Source of the DNA: an uncultured Ruminococcus sp.
GTDB taxonomy: Bacteria; Bacillota; Clostridia; Oscillospirales; Ruminococcaceae
Reading direction: 5' to 3'
NCBI GenBank assembly: GCA_947174085.1
Contig: CAMWHN010000006.1
Coordinates: 1-24,729 of the forward strand
Length of the DNA: 24,729 nt
The notes beneath the pieces were generated by a model that was given only the letters and a program-made list of their open reading frames with translations, made no database searches and was not told the DNA's origin. The first letter of the stretch is position 1; each line of letters opens with the position of its first letter. Shown piece after piece: positions 1 through 6,794 of this stretch. The translations under genes and the position numbers were made by a program.

Positions 1-1
1 A

Positions 2-43
2 GATTTGCTTGCCGAAAAGGCAAAGGAAAAAATTAAAAATTAA
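2..43 (+). CDS. C-terminal end of an upstream gene (partial)
   Basis: The open frame starting at base 2 reads DLLAEKAKEKIKN and stops at TAA 41-43. It is followed 8 nt later by an intrinsic terminator, as expected at the end of a gene. The charged, helical C-terminus suits a real protein, but 13 residues are too few to name a product. Another frame is also open to a nearby stop, so the choice of frame rests on amino-acid composition and the terminator. Confidence 0.35.
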   Translation, partial: DLLAEKAKEKIKN

Positions 44-51
44 ATAAATTA

Positions 52-88
52 AGCCATTCTGATAAAAATGACCAGAATGGCTTTTTTA
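52..88 (+). terminator. Intrinsic terminator of the upstream gene
   Basis: Perfect 10-bp inverted repeat AGCCATTCTG (52-61) and CAGAATGGCT (73-82) around an 11-nt loop, followed by a T-rich run (82-87). It lies just upstream of the promoter of the next gene and insulates it. Confidence 0.85.
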
Positions 89-91
89 ATA

Positions 92-120
92 TTGACAAAT
101 TTACTTAAAAATGCTAAAAT
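92..120 (+). promoter_or_regulatory. Sigma-70-type promoter of the transglutaminase-dockerin gene
   Basis: Consensus -35 TTGACA (92-97), a 17-nt spacer and -10 TAAAAT (115-120) preceded by an extended -10 TG at 112-113. Predicted transcription start is near 127, leaving a 5' UTR of about 30 nt with an AGGAGT ribosome binding site at 145-150. Confidence 0.75.
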
Positions 121-157
121 TAAAATATATAAGAAATTTAGAACAGGAGTGATTGTT

Positions 158-1918
158 ATGCGAAAATTTTTAAAAACTTGTGCCGTATCACTTGCATTAT
201 GTTTATCAAGTATGCAAGTTGCTTTGTGTCCAGTGCATGCAGAAGTAAATACAATACCTGATTTTTCTTATTTAGGAGCTGTCGGAAGCCTGAATTTAGA
301 AGAAACACAGGAAATTGCAACGGAAATTTATCAATGTATTGCCAATCATGAAGAAGCAGTGATGATTGATGTTGGTGTGAAAAATTTTAGTTTAGACAGG
401 ATTCAAGAAATTATGAATATTTACAGAACAATCGTTTCTACTTGGGATATCGGTATTTTAACTTCTCGCCGAGTAGTTACTTATCAGGTTTCTAATACTG
501 GTCTGATTCGCATTAAGCCAAATTATCTGGAAAATAATGATAATTATCATACTGTTTATCAAAATATGATGGAAAAAATTGATGAAATTGTTTCTGGTGT
601 AAATGAAAACTGGTCAGACGCTGAAAAAGCATTGTATTTGCATGATTATATTGCTGTGCATTATGATTATGATTATACAAATTATACGGATTCTGTGGAT
701 ACAGAATTGCAACATACTGCTTATGGCATGCTGAAAAAAAACATGGCTGTTTGTGAGGGCTATGCATGGTTATATAATATTTTATTACAGCGTGTGGGTG
801 TACAGTCTGCTATGGTGGAAAGTAATGGGCTTTCACATGCATGGAATTTATTATATATCAATCATGCATGGTATCATGTGGATACTACTTGGGACGATGC
901 TTATTATCAGCATGCTGGACTTGTATATCATAGAAATTTTTTAAAAACAAATGAAGAATTAACAGAAAATAGTCATGATTCTACAGACTGGCAATTGACA
1001 ACAGGGACATCTGTTTTTGATTTGAATATTTCAGATTTATATAGCAATGGCTTCTGGAATAACTGTAATTCTGCAATTCAGTATTATCAGAATCAATGGT
1101 TTGTGATTCATTGTGATGCAGAACAGGACGAAACAACTGCATGGTTTGATTTATGTGATTTTGATGCTGAAACAGGTGTTTCAGAAATTACGCATATTAA
1201 TTCACTTGATGCAAAATGGGCAAGATGGTATGTATTTGATAAAGAAAATTATTATTATTCCGGAACATTTATTACACCAGTTGTTGTAAATAATATTTTA
1301 TATTATACAACGCCGACAGATGTGTTTGCATGGAAAGACGGCGGTGTCACATGGTTATTTGGTCTGGACGAAGAACAGAAACAAGAGGGTTATATTTATG
1401 GCATGTATGCAGAGGGAAATAAATTATATTATCAAGTTTCTACTTCTTGTTCGACTGAACCTAAGATATATAGCTATGAATTATGGGAAGAAATTCCAGA
1501 AGAAACTACTAGCACTACAACAAAACTTACAACAACTACTAGTACAACGACAACTAGCACGACAACTAGTACAACAGCAACTAGTACTACAACAACTAGT
1601 ACTACAACAACTAGTACTACAACAACTAGTACTACAACAACTAGCACCACAACAACTAGCACTACAACAACTAGTACAACAACAACTAGTACAACAGCAA
1701 CTAGCACTACAACTACTACAGAATTAATTTGTACCGTTCTTTATGGTGATATTGATAATAATGGCATGCTTTCGGTACAGGATTTAATTTTATTAAGAAA
1801 ATATTTAATCGGCAAAGTTTCTTTTACCAAAGAAGATTATTTGCGTGCGGACGTTTCTCAAGATAGTATTGTAAATATTTATGATTTTGTGCTGATTAAA
1901 AAAATAATGTTATCATGA
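158..1918 (+). CDS. Secreted transglutaminase-like protein with Thr-rich linker and C-terminal dockerin
   Basis: The protein has 586 residues from ATG 158, chosen for AGGAGT at 145-150 and because a signal peptide then begins the protein (basic MRKFLK, hydrophobic core, cleavage near VHA-E). A longer frame from 68 lacks a ribosome site and begins before the promoter. Residues about 180-250 form a transglutaminase-like (papain-fold) domain with a plausible triad Cys199 (AVCEGYA), His227 (SHAWNL) and Asp242 (VDTTWDD). Residues about 265-445 contain repeated Tyr/Trp-rich beta segments (for example NNILYYTT and GNKLYYQ) that resemble a beta-propeller, a weak assignment. A Thr/Ser linker spans 450-521. 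The C-terminus is a two-repeat type I dockerin starting GDIDNNG, which normally binds a cohesin on a scaffoldin or the cell surface. Likely role: a cell-surface or cellulosome-associated peptidase or crosslinking enzyme. The substrate is unknown. Confidence 0.88.
   Translation: MRKFLKTCAVSLALCLSSMQVALCPVHAEVNTIPDFSYLGAVGSLNLEETQEIATEIYQCIANHEEAVMIDVGVKNFSLDRIQEIMNIYRTIVSTWDIGILTSRRVVTYQVSNTGLIRIKPNYLENNDNYHTVYQNMMEKIDEIVSGVNENWSDAEKALYLHDYIAVHYDYDYTNYTDSVDTELQHTAYGMLKKNMAVCEGYAWLYNILLQRVGVQSAMVESNGLSHAWNLLYINHAWYHVDTTWDDAYYQHAGLVYHRNFLKTNEELTENSHDSTDWQLTTGTSVFDLNISDLYSNGFWNNCNSAIQYYQNQWFVIHCDAEQDETTAWFDLCDFDAETGVSEITHINSLDAKWARWYVFDKENYYYSGTFITPVVVNNILYYTTPTDVFAWKDGGVTWLFGLDEEQKQEGYIYGMYAEGNKLYYQVSTSCSTEPKIYSYELWEEIPEETTSTTTKLTTTTSTTTTSTTTSTTATSTTTTSTTTTSTTTTSTTTTSTTTTSTTTTSTTTTSTTATSTTTTTELICTVLYGDIDNNGMLSVQDLILLRKYLIGKVSFTKEDYLRADVSQDSIVNIYDFVLIKKIMLS
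1505..1720 (+). repeat. 15-bp tandem repeat encoding the Thr/Ser linker
   Basis: Imperfect tandem copies of a 15-bp unit such as ACTAGTACTACAACA encode repeated Thr-Thr-Ser-Thr-Thr blocks between the catalytic part and the dockerin. The unit length is a multiple of three, so gain or loss of a copy keeps the reading frame. Such linkers are typical of cellulosomal and extracellular proteins and are often O-glycosylated. Confidence 0.9.
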
Positions 1919-1928
1919 AATAAGAAAT

Positions 1929-1969
1929 GCAGTCCAGTAAGAAAATCTTGCTGGACTGCTTGCTTTTTT
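1929..1969. terminator. Terminator between the dockerin gene and the XRE gene
   Basis: GCAGTCCAG (1929-1937) pairs with CTGGACTGC (1951-1959), followed by TTGCTTTTTT on the plus strand. It ends transcription of the gene at 158. The minus-strand side has only a short T-rich stretch, so it may end the convergent XRE gene less efficiently. Confidence 0.8.
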
Positions 1970-1990
1970 CTGCAAAATATGTTAGAATAA

Positions 1991-2683
1991 TTATGCATTA
2001 CGCTTTTTATGAATGCTGTCTTCACTGATTTTAATTAAATTCAGCAAAGATGCGGAATATTCTGGATATGTTTTGGACAAAATAGAAGTAGTTAAATATA
2101 ATACTTCTGTATCTTCTACAAAGTCATTTTCTCCGATGGGAATGCCACACGAGGCAGCTTTAATATTTGCTTCACTCATGCTGACAATGGCACTTGCATC
2201 GTCATTGGCAACGACTTTCGGAACAGAAAATAATTTCTGGTCGTTATGCGGATTGGCATTATAAATAATACGGAATATTTTATAAATATTCAGCATTAAA
2301 TAGGCAGAAATTTCTCTAATCAGAGTAATGCTATTTGTTTTCTGTGCCAGAGAATATAATAAACTAATAGAATTATTAACGATTTTACGGTTAAATGCCA
2401 CAACTTCAGGGCTAGGCATGCTATTATTGCCATCATCTTCCGGAATATCTTCGACAGAAATAATTTTCCCCTCCGGTTCTGGTGTACGTCCCAACAGATA
2501 ATCACAGGAAACGTTATAATAATCTGCAATTTTTACTAGAAAATCTAACCCACATTCACGAATGCCTTTCTCATAGTGGGAAAGTAAGGCTTGTGAAATA
2601 CCTAAATCAGCGGCTGCTTGTTTTTGACTGATTTGTCTTTCTTTGCGCTGTAAGGCAATAATGCGTGGAAAATCAGAATTCAT
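1991..2683 (-). CDS. XRE-family transcriptional regulator
   Basis: The protein has 230 residues. Residues about 8-65 form a Cro/C1-type helix-turn-helix (KQAAADLGISQALLSHYEKG, then a hydrophobic helix ending DYLLGR), which binds DNA as a dimer. The C-terminal 160 residues are not recognised and may sense a signal or mediate oligomerisation. The ATG is supported by AGGAG at 2693-2697 on the minus strand. Its promoter overlaps a 22-bp palindrome, which suggests autoregulation. It is divergent from the histidine phosphatase at 2895 and could also affect that gene. The targets are inferred only. Confidence 0.85.
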   Translation of the reverse strand: MNSDFPRIIALQRKERQISQKQAAADLGISQALLSHYEKGIRECGLDFLVKIADYYNVSCDYLLGRTPEPEGKIISVEDIPEDDGNNSMPSPEVVAFNRKIVNNSISLLYSLAQKTNSITLIREISAYLMLNIYKIFRIIYNANPHNDQKLFSVPKVVANDDASAIVSMSEANIKAASCGIPIGENDFVEDTEVLYLTTSILSKTYPEYSASLLNLIKISEDSIHKKRNA

Positions 2684-2732
2684 GGTTTTTGACTCCTCTC
2701 ATGAAAAATAAATATTCACATGTGATATTATT

Positions 2733-2761
2733 ATTATATTACAAATTATACTATTTGTAAA
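2733..2761 (-). promoter_or_regulatory. Promoter of the XRE gene with an embedded 22-bp palindrome (candidate operator)
   Basis: On the minus strand, -35 TTTACA (2761-2756) and -10 TATAAT (2738-2733) are 17 nt apart. A palindrome at 2739-2760, TTACAAAT-6 nt-ATTTGTAA, fills the whole spacer and most of the -35. A dimeric repressor bound here would block RNA polymerase, and the XRE protein is the obvious candidate. Confidence 0.6.
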
Positions 2762-2894
2762 GTGGCTGATTCGTGGAAATTTTTAAATTTTTTCTGTAAA
2801 ATCTTGTGTAAAAAATCAAGAGTGACAAAAAATAAATTTTAAAATTATTATTTTTTGGTAAAATTACAAAATGCAAGTTAGGAGCTTTATTATT

Positions 2895-3518
2895 ATGAAA
2901 GGTTATCATTTGAGTTTTTATCGCCATGGCAAAACAAAAGCCAATGAAGAAGGAATTTATATTGGCAGTACAGATTTTCCGTTATCAGACAAAGGTGCTG
3001 TGGAATTAAGCGGAAAAATGGATTTATACGAATATCCAAGGGTACAAAGAGTTTATAGCAGTCCGTTGTTAAGATGTACGGAAACAGCAGAAATTTTATT
3101 CCCAGAAGTGCCATTATATTTAATTGAAGATTTACGAGAATTGAATTTCGGTAAATTTGAGGGCAAATCTGCTTTGGAATTAATCGGACAAGAAGATTAT
3201 AGAACTTGGCTAAAAGGCGGTTCACCAGATATCAGACCGCCAGAAGGTGAAAGTGTGGAAGAATTATGTATCAGAAGTTATCGTGCTGTTTATAGAATTT
3301 TAATGGATATGATGGAACATGATTTATCACACTGTGCCGTAATTACACATGCTGGAGTAATCAGCAATTTACTTGCCTGTTTTGGCTTGCCGAAGATTTC
3401 TCCAAAAGAATTGCACTGTGAAGCCGGCGAGGGTTTTGAAGTATTATTAACAGCGCAAATGTGGCAGACAGCACAGGCTTTTGAAATTCTAGGCATAACG
3501 CCATATTCCAGAAATTAA
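2895..3518 (+). CDS. Histidine phosphatase family protein (phosphoglycerate mutase-like)
   Basis: The protein has 207 residues from ATG 2895, which has AGGAG at 2880-2884. An in-frame ATG at 2871 has no ribosome site. The family signature is clear: RHG with nucleophile His11, Arg60 (SSPLLRCTETA), Glu82 (LRELNFGKFEG) and the second catalytic His152 (ITHAGV). These enzymes remove phosphate through a phosphohistidine intermediate. The LRELNFGKFEG pattern is common in alpha-ribazole phosphatases (CobC) and phosphoserine or broad-specificity phosphatases, but no cobalamin genes are nearby, so the substrate is left open. It is cytoplasmic, with no signal peptide. Confidence 0.88.
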   Translation: MKGYHLSFYRHGKTKANEEGIYIGSTDFPLSDKGAVELSGKMDLYEYPRVQRVYSSPLLRCTETAEILFPEVPLYLIEDLRELNFGKFEGKSALELIGQEDYRTWLKGGSPDIRPPEGESVEELCIRSYRAVYRILMDMMEHDLSHCAVITHAGVISNLLACFGLPKISPKELHCEAGEGFEVLLTAQMWQTAQAFEILGITPYSRN

Positions 3519-3560
3519 TTGCTACATAATTTATAATTTAATAGCAAGGGGCAGTTATTT

Positions 3561-4319
3561 ATGAGAATGCAGGAATTACATCAGTTTACAAAAGCGTCAG
3601 TAAATAAATATCATAAAACAGCTTGGGGCATGGCTTGGCTTTGCCCTATGATTTGGCTGGTTATGAAATTAATTCCAGATATATTATCCGGCTTATTATT
3701 AAAATTAACACCTACGACAACAAGTGAATTGTTTTTTGGAAAAATTCAGCTTTGGGTGCTATTTGCTTTTTTATGGGAGCTGTTATGTTTCTGTGTGTTA
3801 ATTCCTGTATTTTGCAGTGTTTGCAGTTGGTTTAATTGGCTATTAGGATTCGGAAAAAAAAAATTACATGTGTTTCAAGATAGATATTTTTTTTGGCATA
3901 GTATGCGCTTTTTTGGTGTGATTGAATTAATTAAATTTCTAATTTTAATTCCGTTTGTGTCGGCTTGTATTCTGACAGTCTATACATTTCAGAAATGCAC
4001 TTTGCAAGAAGATGCTGGTTTATGGCTATTTGCTACCGTGCAGAGCATTGCAATTTGTATCTGGACAGCAATTTATTATATTAAATTTTTAATTAGCTTA
4101 TTTGCGACACCGTTTTTATTTTTAGAAAAGCCAAATCGTTCTGTATTGCAAGCAATCTCTCTATCAAGAAAATTATTAGATAAGCAATATGGCAAATTAT
4201 TTTTAATTCTAGTATCAAATTTATTTTTGCCGAATCAAATCACTATGCTAGTATTATTCCTGCAAATTCGCATTCGGGAATATTTGCAAGAACAGGAAGT
4301 TATGCAGGAGGCACATTAA
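3561..4319 (+). CDS. Polytopic membrane protein, DUF975-like, function unknown
   Basis: The protein has 252 residues, with AAGGGG 9 nt upstream of the ATG. About five hydrophobic segments lie near residues 22-45, 60-92, 113-142, 150-182 and 213-235. The segment PFLFLEKPNRSVLQAISLSR before the last membrane helix resembles the P-F-(8-10)-EA-x-x-x-SR motif of DUF975 integral membrane proteins of Firmicutes, a resemblance judged by eye. No catalytic residues are evident. It lies in a short same-strand cluster between the histidine phosphatase and rluA, 42 nt after the former. Confidence 0.7.
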   Translation: MRMQELHQFTKASVNKYHKTAWGMAWLCPMIWLVMKLIPDILSGLLLKLTPTTTSELFFGKIQLWVLFAFLWELLCFCVLIPVFCSVCSWFNWLLGFGKKKLHVFQDRYFFWHSMRFFGVIELIKFLILIPFVSACILTVYTFQKCTLQEDAGLWLFATVQSIAICIWTAIYYIKFLISLFATPFLFLEKPNRSVLQAISLSRKLLDKQYGKLFLILVSNLFLPNQITMLVLFLQIRIREYLQEQEVMQEAH

Positions 4320-4376
4320 AATAATTAAATAGAATTATATTTTTAATATAAAAATTTCTAAAAACAGGGGGTTTTC

Positions 4377-5234
4377 ATGGCAGATTTAGTATTTCTCATG
4401 AACAGGAAAGAGCCTTGCACAGTTGAAGAATTTCTATGCCAAGATTGTAAGCTGTCTAAACGGCAATTAACTAAATTAAAGCATATAAAAAATGGCATTA
4501 CGATTCAGGGAAAACTTGCCAGAAGTATTGATATTATTAGTTTCGGACAAGAAATTATATTGCATTTTCAAGATAATAAAATATTACAAGCGAATCCTAA
4601 TTTGCAAATAGATTTAATTTTTGAAGATGAAGATTTGCTAGTATTTAACAAGCCAGCCGGAATGCCTGTACACCCTAGTCAAAGGCATTATGATGATACG
4701 TTAGGAAATGCTTTTGCTAGTCAGTTTCCAGAATTGACATTTAGACCTGTAAATAGACTGGATAAAGATACTTCGGGTTTAGTTGCTGTTGCAAAACATG
4801 CCTTGTCCGCTAGTTATTTACACAAAAATATTAAAAAAATATATTATGCTGTCGTAACAGGCAATTTGCTTGATTCTGGAGTCATTAACAAGCCAATTGA
4901 CAGGAAATCTAATTCTGTAATTGAAAGATGTATTGCAGATTCAGGCAAGCCGGCTGTGACACATTTTCAGACATTGCAGAGAACAGAAAAATATTGCTTC
5001 TTGCAATTAATTCTGGAGACAGGCAGAACCCATCAAATTCGAGTACATATGGCTTCTGTTGGGTGTTCGCTTGCCGGAGATGAATTATATGGTGGTTGTA
5101 TGGAAGATATCAACAGACAAGCATTACATTGTGGAGAGTTTCATTATTTAGATAAATATAAAAAATATCATAAAATTATTGCGCCGATTCCGGAAGATAT
5201 GCGTATATTACTAGAAAGGAAAGAGAAAGAATGA
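4377..5234 (+). CDS. RluA-family pseudouridine synthase
   Basis: The protein has 285 residues. The N-terminus (about 10-65) is an S4-like RNA-binding domain (KRQLTKLKHIKNGITIQGK). The catalytic domain carries NRLDKDTSGL with the catalytic Asp129, and RTHQIRVHMASVGCSLAGD. It converts uridine to pseudouridine in rRNA or tRNA, but the target base cannot be read from sequence (the RluD/RluC/YlyB group is possible). A GGGGG-containing ribosome site lies just upstream of the ATG. Its last codons overlap the next gene in an ATGA, so the two are translationally coupled. Confidence 0.92.
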   Translation: MADLVFLMNRKEPCTVEEFLCQDCKLSKRQLTKLKHIKNGITIQGKLARSIDIISFGQEIILHFQDNKILQANPNLQIDLIFEDEDLLVFNKPAGMPVHPSQRHYDDTLGNAFASQFPELTFRPVNRLDKDTSGLVAVAKHALSASYLHKNIKKIYYAVVTGNLLDSGVINKPIDRKSNSVIERCIADSGKPAVTHFQTLQRTEKYCFLQLILETGRTHQIRVHMASVGCSLAGDELYGGCMEDINRQALHCGEFHYLDKYKKYHKIIAPIPEDMRILLERKEKE

Positions 5235-5755
5235 TTTTTTATACGGCAGATTTGCATTTACATCATAAGAATATTATCTGTATGTGCAACAGACCTTTTG
5301 AGAATTTAGAAATTATGCATCAGGTAATTTCTGAAAATTGGAATCAAGTTGTAACTGAACATGATGATGTTTATATTATCGGTGATGTATGCTTGAAATT
5401 TAATGAAGAAACGGAGCTGTATATAAAAAATTTGCACGGCAAAAAGCATTTGATAATTGGCAATCATGACAGAGGATTTTTAAAAAGAGAAAGATTTCGG
5501 AATTTATTTGAATCCATTGATAATTATTTATCTATACAAGATGAAAATAGAAAAGTGATTTTATTTCATTATCCTATTTTAGAATGGGACGGTTATTTTC
5601 GTGATACTTATCATGTGTACGGACACATTCATAATAGTAATAATTTTGCGAATCAAATTCTAACACAAGAAAATTTTGAAAATGCATTCAATGCCGGTGT
5701 AGATGTAAATAATTTCATGCCTAAAACATTGACAGAATTAATAAATAGAAAATAG
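5231..5755 (+). CDS. Calcineurin-like metallophosphoesterase
   Basis: The protein has 174 residues, with its start overlapping the rluA-type gene by 4 nt. All metallophosphoesterase motifs are present in order: Asp7-x-His9 (TADLHLHH), Gly-Asp52 (IIGDVCL), Asn78-His79-Asp80 (IIGNHD), His113 (LFHYPI) and His132-x-His134 (YGHIHN). This is a compact enzyme using a two-metal centre, of the type often annotated as a putative phosphohydrolase in phages and Firmicutes. The substrate is unknown. Coupling to the pseudouridine synthase may hint at an RNA-related role, but that is only inference. It is followed by a bidirectional terminator. Confidence 0.9.
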   Translation: MIFYTADLHLHHKNIICMCNRPFENLEIMHQVISENWNQVVTEHDDVYIIGDVCLKFNEETELYIKNLHGKKHLIIGNHDRGFLKRERFRNLFESIDNYLSIQDENRKVILFHYPILEWDGYFRDTYHVYGHIHNSNNFANQILTQENFENAFNAGVDVNNFMPKTLTELINRK

Positions 5756-5784
5756 AATAATCAATAATAATAATTTTATTCACG

Positions 5785-5820
5785 AAAAAAACTGCTCTGT
5801 GATTCAGAACAGTTTTTTTT
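5785..5820. terminator. Bidirectional terminator between the phosphoesterase and yoeB
   Basis: The stem is AAAAAAACTG-C-TCTG (5785-5799), loop TGATT, then CAGA-A-CAG and eight Ts (5805-5820), with one C/A mismatch. The A run on the left and T run on the right let it work for both converging genes. The end of the yoeB gene is 4 nt away. Confidence 0.85.
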
Positions 5821-5823
5821 GAA

Positions 5824-6087
5824 TTACTTATCATCATAGTGAGAACCACATTGCAGAATTTCTAATTGTTCACCACTGATTCTAAATACAATGCGGTTTT
5901 GTTCATCAATTCTTACACTCCAATATCCAGAAAGTTTGTGTTTTAAAGGTTCAATTTTTCCGGCGCAATTATAGCCATTTCGGTCTATGTCAGTTAATAG
6001 CCTGTTGATTTTTTTCAATGTTTTTTTATCTTGTGTTTGCCAATATAAATATTCTTCCCACGCTTCGTCATGCCAAACTTTTTTCAT
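5824..6087 (-). CDS. yoeB: Txe/YoeB-family mRNA interferase toxin
   Basis: The protein has 87 residues, the normal family length. RelE-fold toxins of this family cleave mRNA in the ribosomal A site. Residues equivalent to the E. coli YoeB catalytic set appear at the same numbers: Glu46, Arg65, His83 and Tyr84 (the C-terminus is GSHYDDK). The toxin should therefore be active. Its ATG overlaps the antitoxin stop by 4 nt, so the pair is translationally coupled with the antitoxin first, which is typical of type II systems. Confidence 0.93.
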   Translation of the reverse strand: MKKVWHDEAWEEYLYWQTQDKKTLKKINRLLTDIDRNGYNCAGKIEPLKHKLSGYWSVRIDEQNRIVFRISGEQLEILQCGSHYDDK

Positions 6088-6347
6088 TCGTTGTCAACCT
6101 CAATTAAATCATGTTCTTTTAAGGTACTTGTGCCATTTTGAATGTTTGTAACCCTTCTTTCTAGTTCTGCAATATTTTCAGCACTATAGAACGGGTCTGC
6201 ATTGATTTCAAATGGAATACGTTTTTCTCTGCCAACTTTGACTAAGAACATGGTAATAGCAGTTGACATATTAAGTCCCATTTCTTTGAGTGCCTTTTCG
6301 GCATTTAATTTTACATCTTCTTCAATACGAAAATTTATTTGTGTCAT
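6084..6347 (-). CDS. RelB/DinJ-family antitoxin
   Basis: The protein has 87 residues from the ATG at 6347, chosen because AAAGGAG lies 10 nt upstream. A GTG at 6356 is only 1 nt from that site. The N-terminus TQINFRIEEDVKLNAEKALKEMGL is a ribbon-helix-helix DNA-binding domain of the RelB/DinJ type. The C-terminal tail (about 50-87) should wrap the toxin. It neutralises the adjacent YoeB-type toxin and probably represses its own promoter. YoeB is classically paired with a YefM/Phd antitoxin, so this is a mixed pairing. Confidence 0.9.
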   Translation of the reverse strand: MTQINFRIEEDVKLNAEKALKEMGLNMSTAITMFLVKVGREKRIPFEINADPFYSAENIAELERRVTNIQNGTSTLKEHDLIEVDNE

Positions 6348-6372
6348 TAGAATCACACTCCTTTCTGTATTT

Positions 6373-6402
6373 ATTATACCATATTTGTATATGCACTGTC
6401 AA
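6373..6402 (-). promoter_or_regulatory. Promoter of the toxin-antitoxin operon
   Basis: On the minus strand, consensus -35 TTGACA (6402-6397), an 18-nt spacer and consensus -10 TATAAT (6378-6373) with an extended TGg just before the -10. The ribosome site AAAGGAG follows closely, so the 5' UTR is short. Confidence 0.8.
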
Positions 6403-6419
6403 GTAGCTTCTATACAAAT
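6383..6419. promoter_or_regulatory. Inverted repeats flanking the TA promoter -35 (candidate antitoxin operator)
   Basis: ATTTGTATA (6383-6391) and TATACAAAT (6411-6419) form a perfect 9-bp inverted repeat with a 19-nt gap, embracing the -35 box. A further partial half-site, ATTTGTA, lies at about 6436-6442. Arrays of inverted half-sites over the promoter are usual for ribbon-helix-helix antitoxin autoregulation. Confidence 0.55.
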
Positions 6420-6511
6420 TTAGTGATTTTTTATATTTGTAGGATTCAAGTTATAGAAACTAATAATTAATAATACTAATCTTATTAACAGAAAATTTAC
6501 TTGGTTTTATA

Positions 6512-6540
6512 TTGACATATTTGAGAAAGCGTGCTATAAT
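6512..6540 (+). promoter_or_regulatory. Main promoter of the S10-spc-alpha operon
   Basis: Full-consensus -35 TTGACA (6512-6517), 17-nt spacer, full-consensus -10 TATAAT (6535-6540) and an extended -10 TG at 6532-6533. Predicted start is near 6547. It is the strongest promoter-like sequence seen in the window and the only good one found upstream of the 32-gene operon. Confidence 0.88.
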
Positions 6541-6677
6541 AGGGAAAGTCCAGATAAATTGGATAAAATATGCGCAGAAGCGAAAGGTTGCTGGCGGTAT
6601 GTCAGGTAATTTTCGTGGAGTATGTTCAGTCAGGAACTGAACGGCAAGGAATGATGACACGGTAGGTGCAGTCGGAT

Positions 6678-6703
6678 AAGTAATTTTAAAAAATTACTTT
6701 TTT
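6678..6703 (+). terminator. Weak AU-rich terminator-like hairpin in the S10 leader
   Basis: AAGTAATT (6678-6685) and AATTACTT (6692-6699) flank TTAAAA, and six Ts run from 6698 to 6703. Only one G-C pair is present, so it may be a pause site rather than an efficient terminator. Confidence 0.45.
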
Positions 6704-6761
6704 GTGTGACGAAAATGGACAGGTCTTTTGCTGTCTGTTAGGTCTGGCTGTGTGTTTTCTT

Positions 6762-6794
6762 CCGGAATCTTGTCCAATGAGATTTCGGTTTTTT
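6762..6794 (+). terminator. Canonical attenuator-type terminator in the S10 leader
   Basis: CCGGAATCT (6762-6770) pairs over all nine positions with AGATTTCGG (6780-6788), with one G-U pair. The loop is 9 nt and six Ts follow at 6789-6794. It lies 105 nt upstream of rpsJ, within the transcript, so unless it is antagonised it would cut expression of the whole operon. Confidence 0.65.

Noticed and set aside
1474..1707. Open frame on the minus strand encoding an almost pure Val/Leu protein
   Set aside because: It is the reverse complement of the Thr-repeat linker. Its composition is a by-product of the 15-bp repeat, and no ribosome site is present.
1505..1720. Repeats considered as a CRISPR-like array
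   Set aside because: The units are contiguous, lack spacers and lie in frame in a secreted protein.
2871..2894. Upstream ATG for the histidine phosphatase
   Set aside because: It has no ribosome site, and the AGGAG at 2880-2884 serves ATG 2895, after which the family N-terminus begins.
6570..6665. A 31-codon frame (starting MRRSERLLAV) and a 10-codon frame (MFSQELNGKE, 6622-6654) in the S10 leader as possible leader peptides
   Set aside because: The first has no Shine-Dalgarno. The second has GGAG only 1 nt from its ATG, and its sequence is the hairpin itself. There is no run of regulatory codons.
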